Shown: positions 18,504-28,062, numbered from the stretch's first letter. The stretch: DNA of 58,065 bases from an uncultured beta proteobacterium (GCA_903893565.1 CAITMU010000068.1:1-58065), one strand, 5' to 3'. Translations and numbers: made by a program. The notes: generated by a model not told the origin, from the letters alone.

Positions 18504-18745
18504 AGCGACCACCTTCGCTCAATACGGTATGCAGTGCTACAGAATGAAAAGAGGTTAAGCGGCAAAACGTATTTGCGCTTTTACCCGATTAAGGTAGACT
18601 GAATAAAAACTTTGTCCGGTGACTCTCACCCCTCTAGTGCCTTAGGTGGGTGTTTATGTGAGAGGCGATCGGATAGAGAAGGACGTGTGTCAAAGATGCT
18701 TTTTAAAAAAGCGAAAACAAAAATTTTTCTTATTGGACCCTTACA

Positions 18746-19624
18746 ATGAGCACACCTGCAATCGCTGATTTAGGTTACCACCCAGTAGCCGATATCTTTA
18801 AATTACCCGCTGGTATAAATTTTGGACCGTGTTCGGCAGTTGCCGTTAACGCCCAAAACCACATTTTAGTTTTTAATCGTAGTGAACAAGCGTTGATGGA
18901 GTTTGATCAAGACGGCAATCATCTTCGTTCTTTAGCGCGTGGGGTGTTTACTAATCCCCACGGATTGCGAATTGACAAACAAGGCAATATTTGGGCTACG
19001 GATACCCAAGCGCATTTGGTTTTTAAAATGAATGCTGAGGGAAGAATTCAAATGGTCTTGGGGGCACCAGGGCGTGCCACCGATTGGCATCCTGCGGGGC
19101 ACTTGCGATGTTTTAATGAGCCGAATGATGTGGCTTTTGGACCCCAAGGCGAAATTTATGTCAGCCAAGGTCATGGCAAAGGGGAGTCGCTCGTGCATAA
19201 ATTTAGCCCTAATGGAGATCACATTAAAACCTGGGGCGGGGAAGGCACGGCCGCAGGACAATTTAATCAACCTCACTCTGTGGTGGTCAATGCCAAAGGC
19301 TTGTTATATGTGGCGGATCGATCCAATCAACGGATACAAGTGTTTGATGCGGACGGCAATTATTTGCGCGAAAGTAGCCATCCAGGCACCCCTTGTGGTC
19401 TATGTCTTTGCGGTGATGATTTGCATATGATGATGGCACATGGGCATGCAGGTAAAGTGATGAAATTAGATGAGATGGGCAATGTGCTCGGTATTACGGG
19501 TAGTCAAGGTAAGGGCCCTAATCAATACGGAGAAGCTCACTTCATTGCTATCGATAGTCGAGAAGATATTTACGTTGCTGATACCTTAAATTGGCGCGTA
19601 CAGAAACTGGAAAAAAACCGTTAA
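18746..19624 (+). CDS. NHL-repeat six-bladed beta-propeller protein (PAL-like)
   Basis: This 292-residue protein has NHL-type blades: FTNPHGLRIDKQGNIWATD, FNEPNDVAFGPQGEIYVSQ, FNQPHSVVVNAKGLLYVAD and a last DSREDIYVADTLNWRVQKLE. The pattern resembles the peptidyl-alpha-hydroxyglycine amidating lyase-like group, which uses propeller-core histidines for metal binding. No signal peptide is apparent, so it is probably cytoplasmic. It converges with the ModA-like gene at 19644. It stands third among propeller genes in the window besides the LVIVD and lactonase proteins. The catalysed reaction, if any, is unknown. Confidence 0.85.
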   Translation: MSTPAIADLGYHPVADIFKLPAGINFGPCSAVAVNAQNHILVFNRSEQALMEFDQDGNHLRSLARGVFTNPHGLRIDKQGNIWATDTQAHLVFKMNAEGRIQMVLGAPGRATDWHPAGHLRCFNEPNDVAFGPQGEIYVSQGHGKGESLVHKFSPNGDHIKTWGGEGTAAGQFNQPHSVVVNAKGLLYVADRSNQRIQVFDADGNYLRESSHPGTPCGLCLCGDDLHMMMAHGHAGKVMKLDEMGNVLGITGSQGKGPNQYGEAHFIAIDSREDIYVADTLNWRVQKLEKNR

Positions 19625-19643
19625 AATTAAAATTTTTCTGGGA

Positions 19644-20345
19644 CTAGTCGGTGTTTTCTAGTTGGGTAAATCCGGCTTGTTGGAAAAGGGGAGCGTGTTC
19701 CTGAAGCCTGAGATAACGTAAAAAAGCCTCTCCCGCTTCCCGATGAGGGGTGTTCTGAAATACAGCGCCTTTAGAATCGTAGTTGACTTGAAGGGCGGCA
19801 GGAATAGGACCGACCACCTCGATCCCCGGGACGGCTAGAAGCTCACAGATTTGTTGAAAGGCGAGTTGGGCTTCACCGGAGGCCACCAATCCGCCAATGT
19901 AGCCACCAGGACGTGTCACACACTTTGGCCTGACAGTATCGACAATGTCTAATATTTTAAGAACAGTGGGAAAGTAACTGCCACTGGGTCCATGCTCGGT
20001 ATGACAAATAGAGTGAGCATTAAGTAGGGTATTTTTAAATGCCTCTACGGTTAAAATGTCTGGGTGAGTGGCCCCTTTTAAAACGCCAATGCCGATGTTC
20101 GAGCGAGCAAGCCACTGACAGGAGTGCGCGTCGACGATCTTTTTTTCGGCTAAGGTTTCGATAGCGGGGCTTAGTAGAAGCACAACGTCGGCTCTTTCGC
20201 CCGCAAGGATTCGGGCTAAAGAATGTCTTGCCGTATCTAAAATTAATTCAATCTTATACCCGCTTTTGTGTTCGAACCCGGGTATGAGCTTATCAATAAC
20301 GGTACGAATGCTGTTGGAAGTGCGAATGGTGAGAAGGCCAGACAT
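19644..20345 (-). CDS. ModA-like substrate-binding domain protein without signal peptide
   Basis: This 233-residue protein has the fold pattern of molybdate/extracellular solute-binding proteins. LTIRTSNSIRTVIDKLIPGFEHKSGYKIEL near the start and LARILAGERADVVLLLSP resemble ModA. HGPSGSYFPTVLKIL in the middle and EAGEAFLRYLRLQEHAPLFQQAGF at the end are also typical. It begins directly with the first strand and lacks an export signal, unlike periplasmic ModA. No permease or ATPase gene is nearby. A cytoplasmic ligand sensor is possible. It converges with the NHL gene; 458 bp of gene-poor DNA lies upstream. Confidence 0.8.
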   Translation of the reverse strand: MSGLLTIRTSNSIRTVIDKLIPGFEHKSGYKIELILDTARHSLARILAGERADVVLLLSPAIETLAEKKIVDAHSCQWLARSNIGIGVLKGATHPDILTVEAFKNTLLNAHSICHTEHGPSGSYFPTVLKILDIVDTVRPKCVTRPGGYIGGLVASGEAQLAFQQICELLAVPGIEVVGPIPAALQVNYDSKGAVFQNTPHREAGEAFLRYLRLQEHAPLFQQAGFTQLENTD

Positions 20346-20803
20346 AGGAGGATAATATTTAAAAAAAGAAGGTTAATTTAATACAAAAAAGTAAGAAGCG
20401 TCATTTTTTGATTGAGTAACACACGGCATGATGATTGCGAAGACCGCTCTACGGCGGGTTAAAAAAGGGCTCAGTGTTGAAGTTGATGATTAAAAGAGCC
20501 TAGAACGTGGTCTTAGAATAGCCGAAATAAAGGCCGATGTTGAGATTTTATTGGGTTTGAATGGATGGAAAGGATTGTGTGAGGCTATTAGGGATGATCG
20601 CGAAGGTCTCGCAGAGCGGGTCGTGAAAATCATGAATCAGTGGAGTTTATGGATTTGCTCGAAATTCTTCGCGTTAAAGCGCATGTTTTTTTGTACGGCT
20701 TGATTTATGTCGTGGCAAAATAGGATCTACAGTTGACCTACCCCCACTACTTTTCAGTCGTTTTTGGTTTTTAGGGCTGGCGTTTTTTTAAGGAGTCTTA
20801 TTC
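20346..20803 (+). other. 458-bp gene-poor stretch upstream of UGSC selenoprotein 2
   Basis: A plus-strand open segment at about 20,435-20,700 (ALRRVKKGLS, a stop, then LRIAEIKADVEILLG and REGLAERV) has the amphipathic look of a coding remnant. A link to the crotonase C-terminus is possible but too weak to call. The last 100 bp, TTGACC at about 20733 followed by a T-rich tract and AAGGAG before the ATG at 20804, probably contain the promoter and ribosome-binding site of the selenoprotein gene. Confidence 0.35.
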
Positions 20804-22537
20804 ATGGTTCAAATTAGTTTTTATGACCCTGCAGGAGCATTGGATATTTCACAACCCCATGCGCCAAGGCTTGACACCATTGCCGGCAAGAAAATCGGCA
20901 TCATTACCAATGAGCAATGGCAGGCTTATCGAACATTGCCGATGATTAAATCTATGTTTGAAGAAGATTTTCCTGGCGTCGACATTTTGCCCATTGATCG
21001 CTTTGCGCAGGGTAACGCTCTGATTGGAGAAGAGTTAACGGCTCAACAGGTGTTAGAAAGTGGGGTCGACGCCGTCATTATTGGTAATGCCGCCTGAGGC
21101 TCTTGTGCCACTGCATGCGGCCGTGCTGCCGCAAGAATAGAAGCTCTAGGTATTCCGACCGTGACCCTGACCCGCGAAGACTTTAAAGGGGTGATGACCA
21201 ACGCGATTTCCGGTCTGGGTCTAGCCCCCGATGCTGCGATGGTGAGTTTTCCAATGTCATTATTTTTGCCCGGTAGTGATATTTCACCGCTATTGGCTCG
21301 TCGTCATCAATTTTATGAAGGTTTGATGCAATGGCGTTCAACCTTTGCTACAGTGAAAGCCGGTGAGGTCCCTTTGTTGACAGTGGAGGCGAATAGTTAC
21401 GAAGAGGCTTTAGAAAAGGTCAATCATTTGGCCATTACTAATTTGTGGGGTGATGGTCTTCCTCTGTGGCCTGCCACACCGTCCAGAGTAGCGCATATTC
21501 TGCGTGGGACACCTTTGCCAGGGGATCAAGTGATTGGGAAATTCCCACCGCGCGGAGGCATTACCACAGTTCAAACCTGTGCCATTGCATTGGCTATGGC
21601 AGGGGGGCGACCCGAATATTTGCCGGTATTGATCGCTGCCGTAGAGGCTTTTTTAAACCCTCAAACCAAAGCGGAGCAATTGCAAGCGGCCTCAGGCAGC
21701 GCCTACCCTGTGGTCATTGTTAATGGACCCATTGCAAAGCAGATCCGTTTAAATTCCGGATTTGGTTGTTTGGGCCCTGATCCTCAACGTCCTGCTGGTG
21801 CAAGCATCGGTCGCGCGTTACGTTTGATCCAGCAAAACGTTGGCGGCGCATTGCCAGGTATTGGCGCGATGGCCAATTATGGTGGGATGAGATACACCAA
21901 TGCAGTATTTGCTGAAGATGAGGATAATTTGCCCTCGGATTGGCCCACCCATGCTTCTGAGCGGCACGGTTTTACAGCCGGTACTAATAGCGTGTCTTTG
22001 ATGTTTTCTAACGGCGCCACTAATATTCGTCGTCGGGGAGCTAAAAAAGAAACGCCGGAAGAAGATACGCTTCAAGGGATGCATCGTATGGCGGATTTTA
22101 TGCGAACACCCAATTACACCAATCTTCAGGGCTATGAAAAAGGGACTCCTGGCGCCATTTTGATCCCTGGCATCGTGGCGCAGACCATGTCGGCCTTGGG
22201 GTGGTCTAAAAAAAGAATGAGGCAGTTCTTTTTTGACCACTCTAAAATCCCGATGAGTGAGATGATTCGTAATGGCGGACCGGCCTGGGTTGAGCAAGAT
22301 GCGAATGCTGTGACGCGAGCGAGTCTGAAGTTGGATCCTTGGCCCATTACCCATCGGCCAGAAAATTTTGTGATTATTGTAGCTGGAGGCGGGCATCCGA
22401 CCAATAGTTTTTGGTTGCAAGGGTATAGTCCCAGAGTCATTGGTCGTGAAATGCTATTGCCGGAAACCTTTGAGACTTTGTTGACAGAAGCTGATCGCGA
22501 TTTGGGCTGTGGGGACGAATTTTGTCGAATTGAGTAG
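20804..22537 (+). CDS. UGSC-motif selenoprotein fused to a large C-terminal domain (copy 2, complete)
   Basis: The ATG at 20804 has AAGGAG upstream. The frame runs 97 codons to a TGA at 21095-21097 and, in the same frame, on to a TAG at 22535-22537, giving 577 residues with selenocysteine at 98. The junction reads IIGNAA-U-GSCATACGRAA, the UGSC motif. GSC, EALGIPTVTLT and the upstream VDAVI match copy 1 at 1-1661. The C-terminal part shares GDGLPLWPAT, GGRPEYLPVLIAAVEA, SIGRALRL and a final PENFVIIVAGG block with copy 1, so the fusion is conserved. No export signal is seen. The UxxC motif implies redox chemistry on a small molecule or thiol. A Bug gene follows 73 bp downstream on the same strand, as with copy 1. 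Confidence 0.93.
21116..21133 (+). promoter_or_regulatory. Candidate SECIS hairpin for the TGA(Sec) at 21095-21097
   Basis: A perfect six-pair stem TGCGGC / GCCGCA closes the loop CGUGCU. The loop starts 25 nt after the UGA, within the range for bacterial SECIS elements. It shares size and the CGUG loop start with the hairpin after copy 1, although the stem sequences differ, which points to selection on structure. Confidence 0.75.
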
Positions 22538-22610
22538 GTGAAAACATGAGGCGCGACTAAATCCCCGTTGAAAAGAAAATACAATAACGAGATTGCTGGA
22601 GCTACTGACT

Positions 22611-23618
22611 GTGAAAAAAACACTGAAAACGCAGGCTAGATTAGTCGCAATAACCTTTGGGGTATTGCTGATAGGGTGTGTAAGTGGTTATTCCGTGGCG
22701 GCCGAACTGGCCTATCCTTCAAAGCCCATTCGCCTCATCGTACCTTACCCACCCGGGGCCGGAACGGATTTTACGGCGCGGGCCTTGGGAGAGGGGATTA
22801 GCCAAGGTCTGGGGCAGGCGGTGGTGATTGATAATCGACCGGGTGCAGGGGCAACCCTCGGGCACGGTTTGGCGGCACGGGCCTTGGCCGATGGATACAC
22901 CTTGCTTTTGGCCACGACGGGGGGCATGGTGTCAGGCCCTGCATTAGGCTTGAGCTTAAGTTATGATCCCATTAAGGATTTTTCCCCTATTGGATTAGCC
23001 ACTTTTGTGCCTTATTTTTTAGTGGTTTATGGGGGATTACCGGTTAACAGTGTTGAGGAATTGATCGCTTATGCCAAAGCGAGGCCAGGTCAATTAAATT
23101 TTGGATCCCCTGGTACTGGAACACCGAATCATGTGGGGGGGGTTTTATTGATGCAATTATCAGGCATTGATTTGATGCATATTCCTTACAAGGGGGGAGG
23201 TCCGGTGTTGACGGATTTGATCTCGGGTCAACTACAAGCCACGTTCGCTTCGCTACCCCAGGTCTTGCCGCATACAGCTACGCATCGATTAAAGCTCCTC
23301 GGAGTTGGTTATACCCGCCGGATCAAAAGTGCACCCGAGGTGCCAACGATTGCAGAGAGCCTGCCAGGTTTTAACAATACGGGTTGGTGGGGCTTAGTGG
23401 CCCCACGGTCGATATCCCCCCAGATCATTTTGAAGCTCAATAGCACGATTAATAAAAGTTTAATGTCCCCAGCCGTGATCCAACATTTTGTGAATAATGG
23501 ACTAGAGCCTACTTATTCCACACCAGAAAAATTTGCCAAGGTGATTGCGGAAGATTTACAGGCATGGACGCTGCTCGTTAAAAAAGCGAATATTCAGCTA
23601 AAGTCCTCCCCACCTTAA
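22611..23618 (+). CDS. Bug/TctC-family periplasmic solute-binding protein (paired with UGSC selenoprotein 2)
   Basis: I prefer the GTG at 22611, which starts a signal peptide MKKTLKTQARLVAITFGVLL ending near SVAA. A TTG at 22593 is in frame but lacks support. Loops: LIVPYPPGAGTDFTAR, VIDNRPGAGATLGHGLAAR, HIPYKGGGPVLTDLISGQ. It is strikingly close to the Bug at 40108-41148: both have GAGTDFTAR, GATLGH, YDPIKDFSPIGLAT and NTGWWGLV. The two are recent paralogs that sit beside different enzymes. It probably shares a message with the selenoprotein. Confidence 0.93.
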   Translation: MKKTLKTQARLVAITFGVLLIGCVSGYSVAAELAYPSKPIRLIVPYPPGAGTDFTARALGEGISQGLGQAVVIDNRPGAGATLGHGLAARALADGYTLLLATTGGMVSGPALGLSLSYDPIKDFSPIGLATFVPYFLVVYGGLPVNSVEELIAYAKARPGQLNFGSPGTGTPNHVGGVLLMQLSGIDLMHIPYKGGGPVLTDLISGQLQATFASLPQVLPHTATHRLKLLGVGYTRRIKSAPEVPTIAESLPGFNNTGWWGLVAPRSISPQIILKLNSTINKSLMSPAVIQHFVNNGLEPTYSTPEKFAKVIAEDLQAWTLLVKKANIQLKSSPP

Positions 23619-23759
23619 ATCGCGCAGTGTTTCGATGAGGCTTATCCCTTGGAGCGAGGACAAATTTTTTTGTGCAATAAGCTGTAGACGCTTGGCTATC
23701 CATCCCAGGGGTTTGTGCTAGGGTGTCTTCTTTTGAAGTGTTGCCCCTAGCAATAACCT

Positions 23760-24749
23760 CTAATCAATGCGGATACCAGAGCTTTGGATGACTTTGGCGA
23801 CCCGCGCCATATCTTCTTTGATGAATTGACCGAATGCCTCAGGGCTGCTGGTACGAATATCAAAGCCAATGGCGCTAAATCGTTCTTTTAAGTCATTGCT
23901 AGCGAGCGCTGCGATAATTGAACGATTCAATGCCTGCACAATAGCATTGGGTGTCCCAGCCCGGGTGACAATACTAAACCATGTGCCGCCGTCATAGCCT
24001 TTAAGACCCGCCTCACCCGTGGTGGCGATATCGGGCCAGTTGGGATGCCTTTTTTCTGAACAAAAAGCCAGAATTCTAGCGCGTCCCGATTGGGCATGAG
24101 GTAAAACGGTAGCGATACCAGTAATGACCAGCGGCACTTCTCCACTTAAGGTGGCGGTGAGGGCTGGACCGGCACCTTTAAAGGGAACGTGCAAGAGCTT
24201 GATGCCCGCCATAGTCTCGAGCAAAGCCCCGGCCACATGGTTGGTTGAGGCCGTCCCAGTTGTGCCGTAACCAATACTGGCAGGTTTCGTTTTGGCCAAA
24301 CTGATGAGCTCAGTTATTGACTTAGCGGGAAAAGAGGGGTGTGCAGCAATAACATAGGGAAAATATACAACGGGCGTGATGGGAGCAAAATCACGTGTCA
24401 CGTTGTAGCTGATTTGTTTAAACACTTGGGGGTTAATCGATAATGTAGTTTGAGTGGCTAATAAAAGGGTGTAGCCATCCGGGATGGCTTTTGCCACAAT
24501 ATCTGCACCAATCATCGTGCTTGCTCCCCCGCGGTTGTCGATGACAAATTGCTGGGACCAGTGATCTGCTAACTTAGCGGCTATCCCCCGCGCGACAATA
24601 TCGGTGGTCCCAGCAGGGGGGTAGGGAACCACAAAGCGCACTGGGTGTGAGGGGTATTTCAAATCCTCTTTGGCTTGCAACAAGGGCGCGAAGCATAAAG
24701 GCACAAGTGCCCACATGAGAGGGCTCACCCTAAAAGGGACGGTTTTCAT
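23760..24749 (-). CDS. Bug/TctC-family periplasmic solute-binding protein
   Basis: This 329-residue protein has a signal peptide ending at PLLQA. Its loops are FVVPYPPAGTTDIVAR and FVIDNRGGASTMIGADIVAK, with Met where others have Asn, then HVPFKGAGPALTATLSGE. It lies 72 bp downstream of another Bug gene on the same strand, making a tandem receptor pair. The two are only moderately alike in the binding loops, so they are not a fresh duplication. It converges with the Bug at 22611-23618 across 141 bp. Confidence 0.92.
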   Translation of the reverse strand: MKTVPFRVSPLMWALVPLCFAPLLQAKEDLKYPSHPVRFVVPYPPAGTTDIVARGIAAKLADHWSQQFVIDNRGGASTMIGADIVAKAIPDGYTLLLATQTTLSINPQVFKQISYNVTRDFAPITPVVYFPYVIAAHPSFPAKSITELISLAKTKPASIGYGTTGTASTNHVAGALLETMAGIKLLHVPFKGAGPALTATLSGEVPLVITGIATVLPHAQSGRARILAFCSEKRHPNWPDIATTGEAGLKGYDGGTWFSIVTRAGTPNAIVQALNRSIIAALASNDLKERFSAIGFDIRTSSPEAFGQFIKEDMARVAKVIQSSGIRID

Positions 24750-24821
24750 TGGGATCTTTCGTGGGCGTTAAGTAGAGTCGGTAATGGCGATGGAGAGAAG
24801 ATTGGAAATTCGGAAGTCATT

Positions 24822-25808
24822 TTATTCTATTTTTATATTTGTCTCACGTACAACTTTGGCCCATTTTATGAGATCTGTTTTAATAAATTGAATAAAGGCC
24901 TCGGGTGTATTTTGAAGAGGTTCAGCACCCAGTGAGGCCCAACGTTGTTGGATGTCGGCCAGCAGTAAAATTTGACCTATTTGACTATTTAATTTATTGA
25001 TAATGAAGTTGGGTGTAGTTGCGGGGGCAAAAACCCCATACCAACTCGTGACATCATAGCCGGGTAGCCCTGACTCGTTAAGCGTGGGTAATTCTGGTGC
25101 GGCCGCGGTGCGTTGCATGGAAGTGGTCGCTAAAGCGCGCAGCTTTCCCACTTGCACTTGGGGTAAGGCAATCGGTGAGCCTGGAAACATGAGCGAAATT
25201 TGCCCCCCTAAAAGATCGCTAAAAGCATTGGTGATGCCTTTGTAGGGCACATGAATCATTTTAATGTTAGCCATGCTCGTGAACATTTCCCCAGCCAAAT
25301 GGGGGCCACTCCCATTACCCGCCGAGCCGAAAAGAAGTTGTCCGGGATGGGCTTTGGCCAAGGTGACTAGGGCCTGAGGCGTTTTTACTGGCAAGGAGGG
25401 ATGAATGACTAAAATCAGAGGCGTGGCCCCGATCAGTGTGATGGGTGAAAAATCACTCACCGGGTTGTAATTTAAATGGTGATATAGGCTCGGATTAATG
25501 GTCAGTGTGTTGGCAGTCGCGAGTAGGGTGTAGCCATCCGGTGGGGCTTTGGCAACTAACTCGGTGCCCAGATTAGTGTTAGCGCCCGGGCGATTGTCTA
25601 CGATCACGGTTTGTTTCCATAGATCGGAGAGTTTTTGCGCCAAGGTTCGTGCCAATACGTCGCCAGGCCCTCCAGCGGCCAGTGGGACGATGATTTTCAC
25701 CGTTTTGACTGGATAATTTTGCCCCCAGGTTAAAGAGTTGATGAACATTAGGCCCGAGAATAGGCCACTGAAGAGCCAGATAAGTGGTAATGTTTTTTTA
25801 TGTGTCAT
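24822..25808 (-). CDS. Bug/TctC-family periplasmic solute-binding protein
   Basis: This 328-residue protein has a signal peptide ending near SLTWG. Loops: IIVPLAAGGPGDVLAR, VIVDNRPGANTNLGTELVAK, HVPYKGITNAFSDLLGGQ. It is the first of two adjacent minus-strand Bug genes. Upstream, on the same strand, a terminator at 25888-25920 separates it from the bicupin/GST genes, so it has its own promoter in the roughly 80 bp before its start. Confidence 0.92.
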   Translation of the reverse strand: MTHKKTLPLIWLFSGLFSGLMFINSLTWGQNYPVKTVKIIVPLAAGGPGDVLARTLAQKLSDLWKQTVIVDNRPGANTNLGTELVAKAPPDGYTLLATANTLTINPSLYHHLNYNPVSDFSPITLIGATPLILVIHPSLPVKTPQALVTLAKAHPGQLLFGSAGNGSGPHLAGEMFTSMANIKMIHVPYKGITNAFSDLLGGQISLMFPGSPIALPQVQVGKLRALATTSMQRTAAAPELPTLNESGLPGYDVTSWYGVFAPATTPNFIINKLNSQIGQILLLADIQQRWASLGAEPLQNTPEAFIQFIKTDLIKWAKVVRETNIKIE

Positions 25809-25887
25809 GGCCTTTTTTCTTTTTAAAATGAGTGGCGCAATCTGTGAAGGTTTATGTATTCATTGTAGGCTAAAAGTAGCGGTAATA

Positions 25888-25920
25888 AAAAAAGCCCCAA
25901 GACTGGAGAGTCTAGGGGCC
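25888..25920 (-). terminator. Rho-independent terminator of the bicupin gene
   Basis: Read on the minus strand, GCCCC, an A-A mismatch, AGACT and a four-base loop form a 10-pair hairpin, followed directly by seven T residues. It lies 38 bp after the stop of the bicupin at 25958 and ends the GST-bicupin transcript. Confidence 0.8.
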
Positions 25921-25957
25921 TTAAGAATTAAATTCTCAACGGTAGTAAGTCCTTTTT

Positions 25958-27112
25958 TTATTTTCCATCGTGAGAGAAAACCGACACACGGGCCGGTTGA
26001 AGTGAGCGATTACTCCAAGCGTGATTGGCCCCTCGTAACACGGCAACCTCTCCGGCTTTCATGTGGACCTCCTGTGTATCGAGTACGAGGGTTATCTCAC
26101 CTTCCAGGATGCAACAAAAATCGACCGTACGGGTTTTTTGCATGTAAGGGTGGGGTGCCGATGGGCTATAGGTCGAAGCTGAGGGTGAGCCCATGGATGT
26201 AAAGAAAGCTTTAACCTGTGCGGGGCCGACGTGATCTTTCCAGGTTTGATCTGGGGGGAAATCGATGACACGGCAGACACTGCCATTTTTGGGGGGCTCA
26301 AGGGTGTGGGGTAAGTGAAGGGTTTCATACACCATTTTAGCCGGGTGGCCGTCAGCGACCCAAAGCCGGGCACTGGCATAGCCAGGGCGGGCTGGATCGA
26401 ATCGCACGTCGGGGGCTGCGGTATCGGCCACCAACTTTCCCTCGCCTTCTTTTTCATCTACGGTAACGATACGGCGCGCGGGTTTGACTCCAGAGGGTAA
26501 GTGGGGGGCAGGCAGGGGTTTATCGTTTCCTTGCACCAAGCCTTTGGGACCGTCAACAAACTCGGCAAAGATCATATCAAAGGCCATTTGCGCGCCATTC
26601 GGGTAAGACCATTGATGCCAAGCACCCACTTGAATAACGGTATCGCCCACCTCCATGGGCAAACGGGCATTCTCTAATACGAGGTCGCGCCCCCCCTGGA
26701 TGACGATGCCGTAATCGAGAGTTTGGGTTTTATGCATGGCGGATTCAAATTGGCTATTACCCCCTTGATCCCAAACCCCTAATCCAGGGTTACGTAGTTT
26801 TGGTGGGTGGCGTGCCACGATTTCTCGGTCTGTAGATAAATCGTAATCTTTGGGTTTGGGTCGGCCTTGTACGACACGAAAATGGCCGCCCTCTGGGGGG
26901 CCGCAAAAGGTGTAGCCCAAATTGCCGTCATCATTTTGGCCGTGGATGGGTAAGGGTGTTTCATGCCATACCCAGATATCAGTGTGTCCTTTTCCACTGC
27001 CCATGGAGGCTTCGTGCGAATTGGGGGCTGGGCCATCCCAGGTGACATTGGAACGCCCTTGAGCATCGTGACCGGTGACAACGCGGCGGATGGGGTTTAA
27101 GCCTTTAGACAT
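25958..27112 (-). CDS. Bicupin protein (tandem cupin domains)
   Basis: The ATG ending at 27112 (MSKGLNPIRRVVTGHD) has GGAGAA 6 nt upstream and is preferred to one 18 bases earlier. The roughly 384-residue protein holds two cupin units. The first opens with IRRVVTGHDAQGR and includes LDYGIVIQGG and MEVGDTVIQVGAWHQW. The second starts near residue 210 with ARRIVTVDEKEGEG and includes VDFCCILEGEITLVLD and MKAGEVAVLRGANHAWSN. Each unit matches the single-cupin protein at 45467-46042, so this gene arose by duplication and fusion. Bicupins of this general kind include gentisate-type ring dioxygenases, but the full His/Glu metal set is not obvious here. It follows a GST gene by 24 bp. Confidence 0.87.
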   Translation of the reverse strand: MSKGLNPIRRVVTGHDAQGRSNVTWDGPAPNSHEASMGSGKGHTDIWVWHETPLPIHGQNDDGNLGYTFCGPPEGGHFRVVQGRPKPKDYDLSTDREIVARHPPKLRNPGLGVWDQGGNSQFESAMHKTQTLDYGIVIQGGRDLVLENARLPMEVGDTVIQVGAWHQWSYPNGAQMAFDMIFAEFVDGPKGLVQGNDKPLPAPHLPSGVKPARRIVTVDEKEGEGKLVADTAAPDVRFDPARPGYASARLWVADGHPAKMVYETLHLPHTLEPPKNGSVCRVIDFPPDQTWKDHVGPAQVKAFFTSMGSPSASTYSPSAPHPYMQKTRTVDFCCILEGEITLVLDTQEVHMKAGEVAVLRGANHAWSNRSLQPARVSVFSHDGK

Positions 27113-27136
27113 CTGATTTTCTCCATTCATTAAGTT

Positions 27137-27769
27137 TTAGTTTTTGACAATAATGTTTTTTTCGTTCAGCAGTATTTTTTTCACTGCTGGGCGTTCAAGC
27201 ATGCGATTTTTCCAAGCGCTATAGTGGGTCAATTCATGGATCGGTAATTCTGAGCGTAAAGCCCACCCATAAAAAACCAATGCATAAGCATCCGTCACTG
27301 AATATTGCTCCCCAATTAACCAATGCTTACCGGCCAGAAGCGCATTAATTTCTTCGAGGTTACTCCAGAATGAGATTTTACCTAGGGCTTTGACACTGGC
27401 TTGGGCGGCCTCACCTTCGGCAAATCGTTCGGCGCGCATATACCGTTGATAAGAGGGGTGAACAATATTGGAAAACCAGGCCATGGTACCAATGCACTGT
27501 GCCTCTAAAACAGGATCAGTGGGCAGCAGCTGTGCTTTTGGAAATTGGCGGGCGAGATAGGTGAGTATCGCGGTGTTTTCGGTAATCACCCGATCTCCGA
27601 CTTGCAGTGCAGGCACTTTGCCACGGGGATTAATTTTTAAATAGCTTTCTGTTTTTTGTTCCTGATTCATCAGAAGGATGGGTTTTTCAATATAGGCTGC
27701 ACCGGTCTCCTCAATACCGATGTGAGAGGCAGTGGAGCAGGCGCCAGGACTGAAATATAAAGTGAGCAT
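27137..27769 (-). CDS. Glutathione S-transferase family protein
   Basis: This 210-residue protein has an N-terminal thioredoxin-like domain: MLTLYFSPGACSTASHIG (candidate catalytic Ser or Cys near residues 11-12), NPRGKVPAL with the cis-proline, and ITENTAILTYLA. The all-helical C-terminal domain includes WLIGEQYSVTDAYALVFYGW. This matches bacterial beta-class-like GSTs. It is the first gene of a pair with the bicupin. GST plus cupin suggests glutathione-dependent processing of an aromatic or reactive intermediate. Confidence 0.92.
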   Translation of the reverse strand: MLTLYFSPGACSTASHIGIEETGAAYIEKPILLMNQEQKTESYLKINPRGKVPALQVGDRVITENTAILTYLARQFPKAQLLPTDPVLEAQCIGTMAWFSNIVHPSYQRYMRAERFAEGEAAQASVKALGKISFWSNLEEINALLAGKHWLIGEQYSVTDAYALVFYGWALRSELPIHELTHYSAWKNRMLERPAVKKILLNEKNIIVKN

Positions 27770-28062
27770 AGTGTGTGTTCCTATAAGAAATCAAATGGGA
27801 AGAAAACCGGGGTGCTCTGTAGGCACTTTGTCTATATTATAAACCCGGTTGGGATTATTAAGAACGATGAAAATGATAGCCAGAAAACAGGTGTGATAAA
27901 GACTAAAAAAAGGTTCACATGCTGAATTAACCACTCACAAAGAGCATGATTTAATTTTAGCCAATCACGAGAAAGTGATTTCATGAAGGACAAGTACCTC
28001 TTTGGTTTAAAAGAGGAGCCAAGGTCAGGCTAAGCGTTATTTTTATTTGATAGAAAAAACGA

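Noticed and set aside
20270..20290. GTTCGAACCC as a tRNA T-arm
   Set aside because: It lies inside the ModA-like coding frame and no acceptor, D or anticodon arm can be built around it.
21818..22420. 200-codon open frame antisense to UGSC selenoprotein 2
   Set aside because: The plus strand here aligns with copy 1 of the UGSC fusion; the antisense frame has no such support.
21161..22537. Separate gene starting at the GTG at 21161
   Set aside because: No ribosome-binding site precedes it, and the residues just before it, back to the TGA, are conserved with copy 1, so it is the continuation of the selenoprotein.
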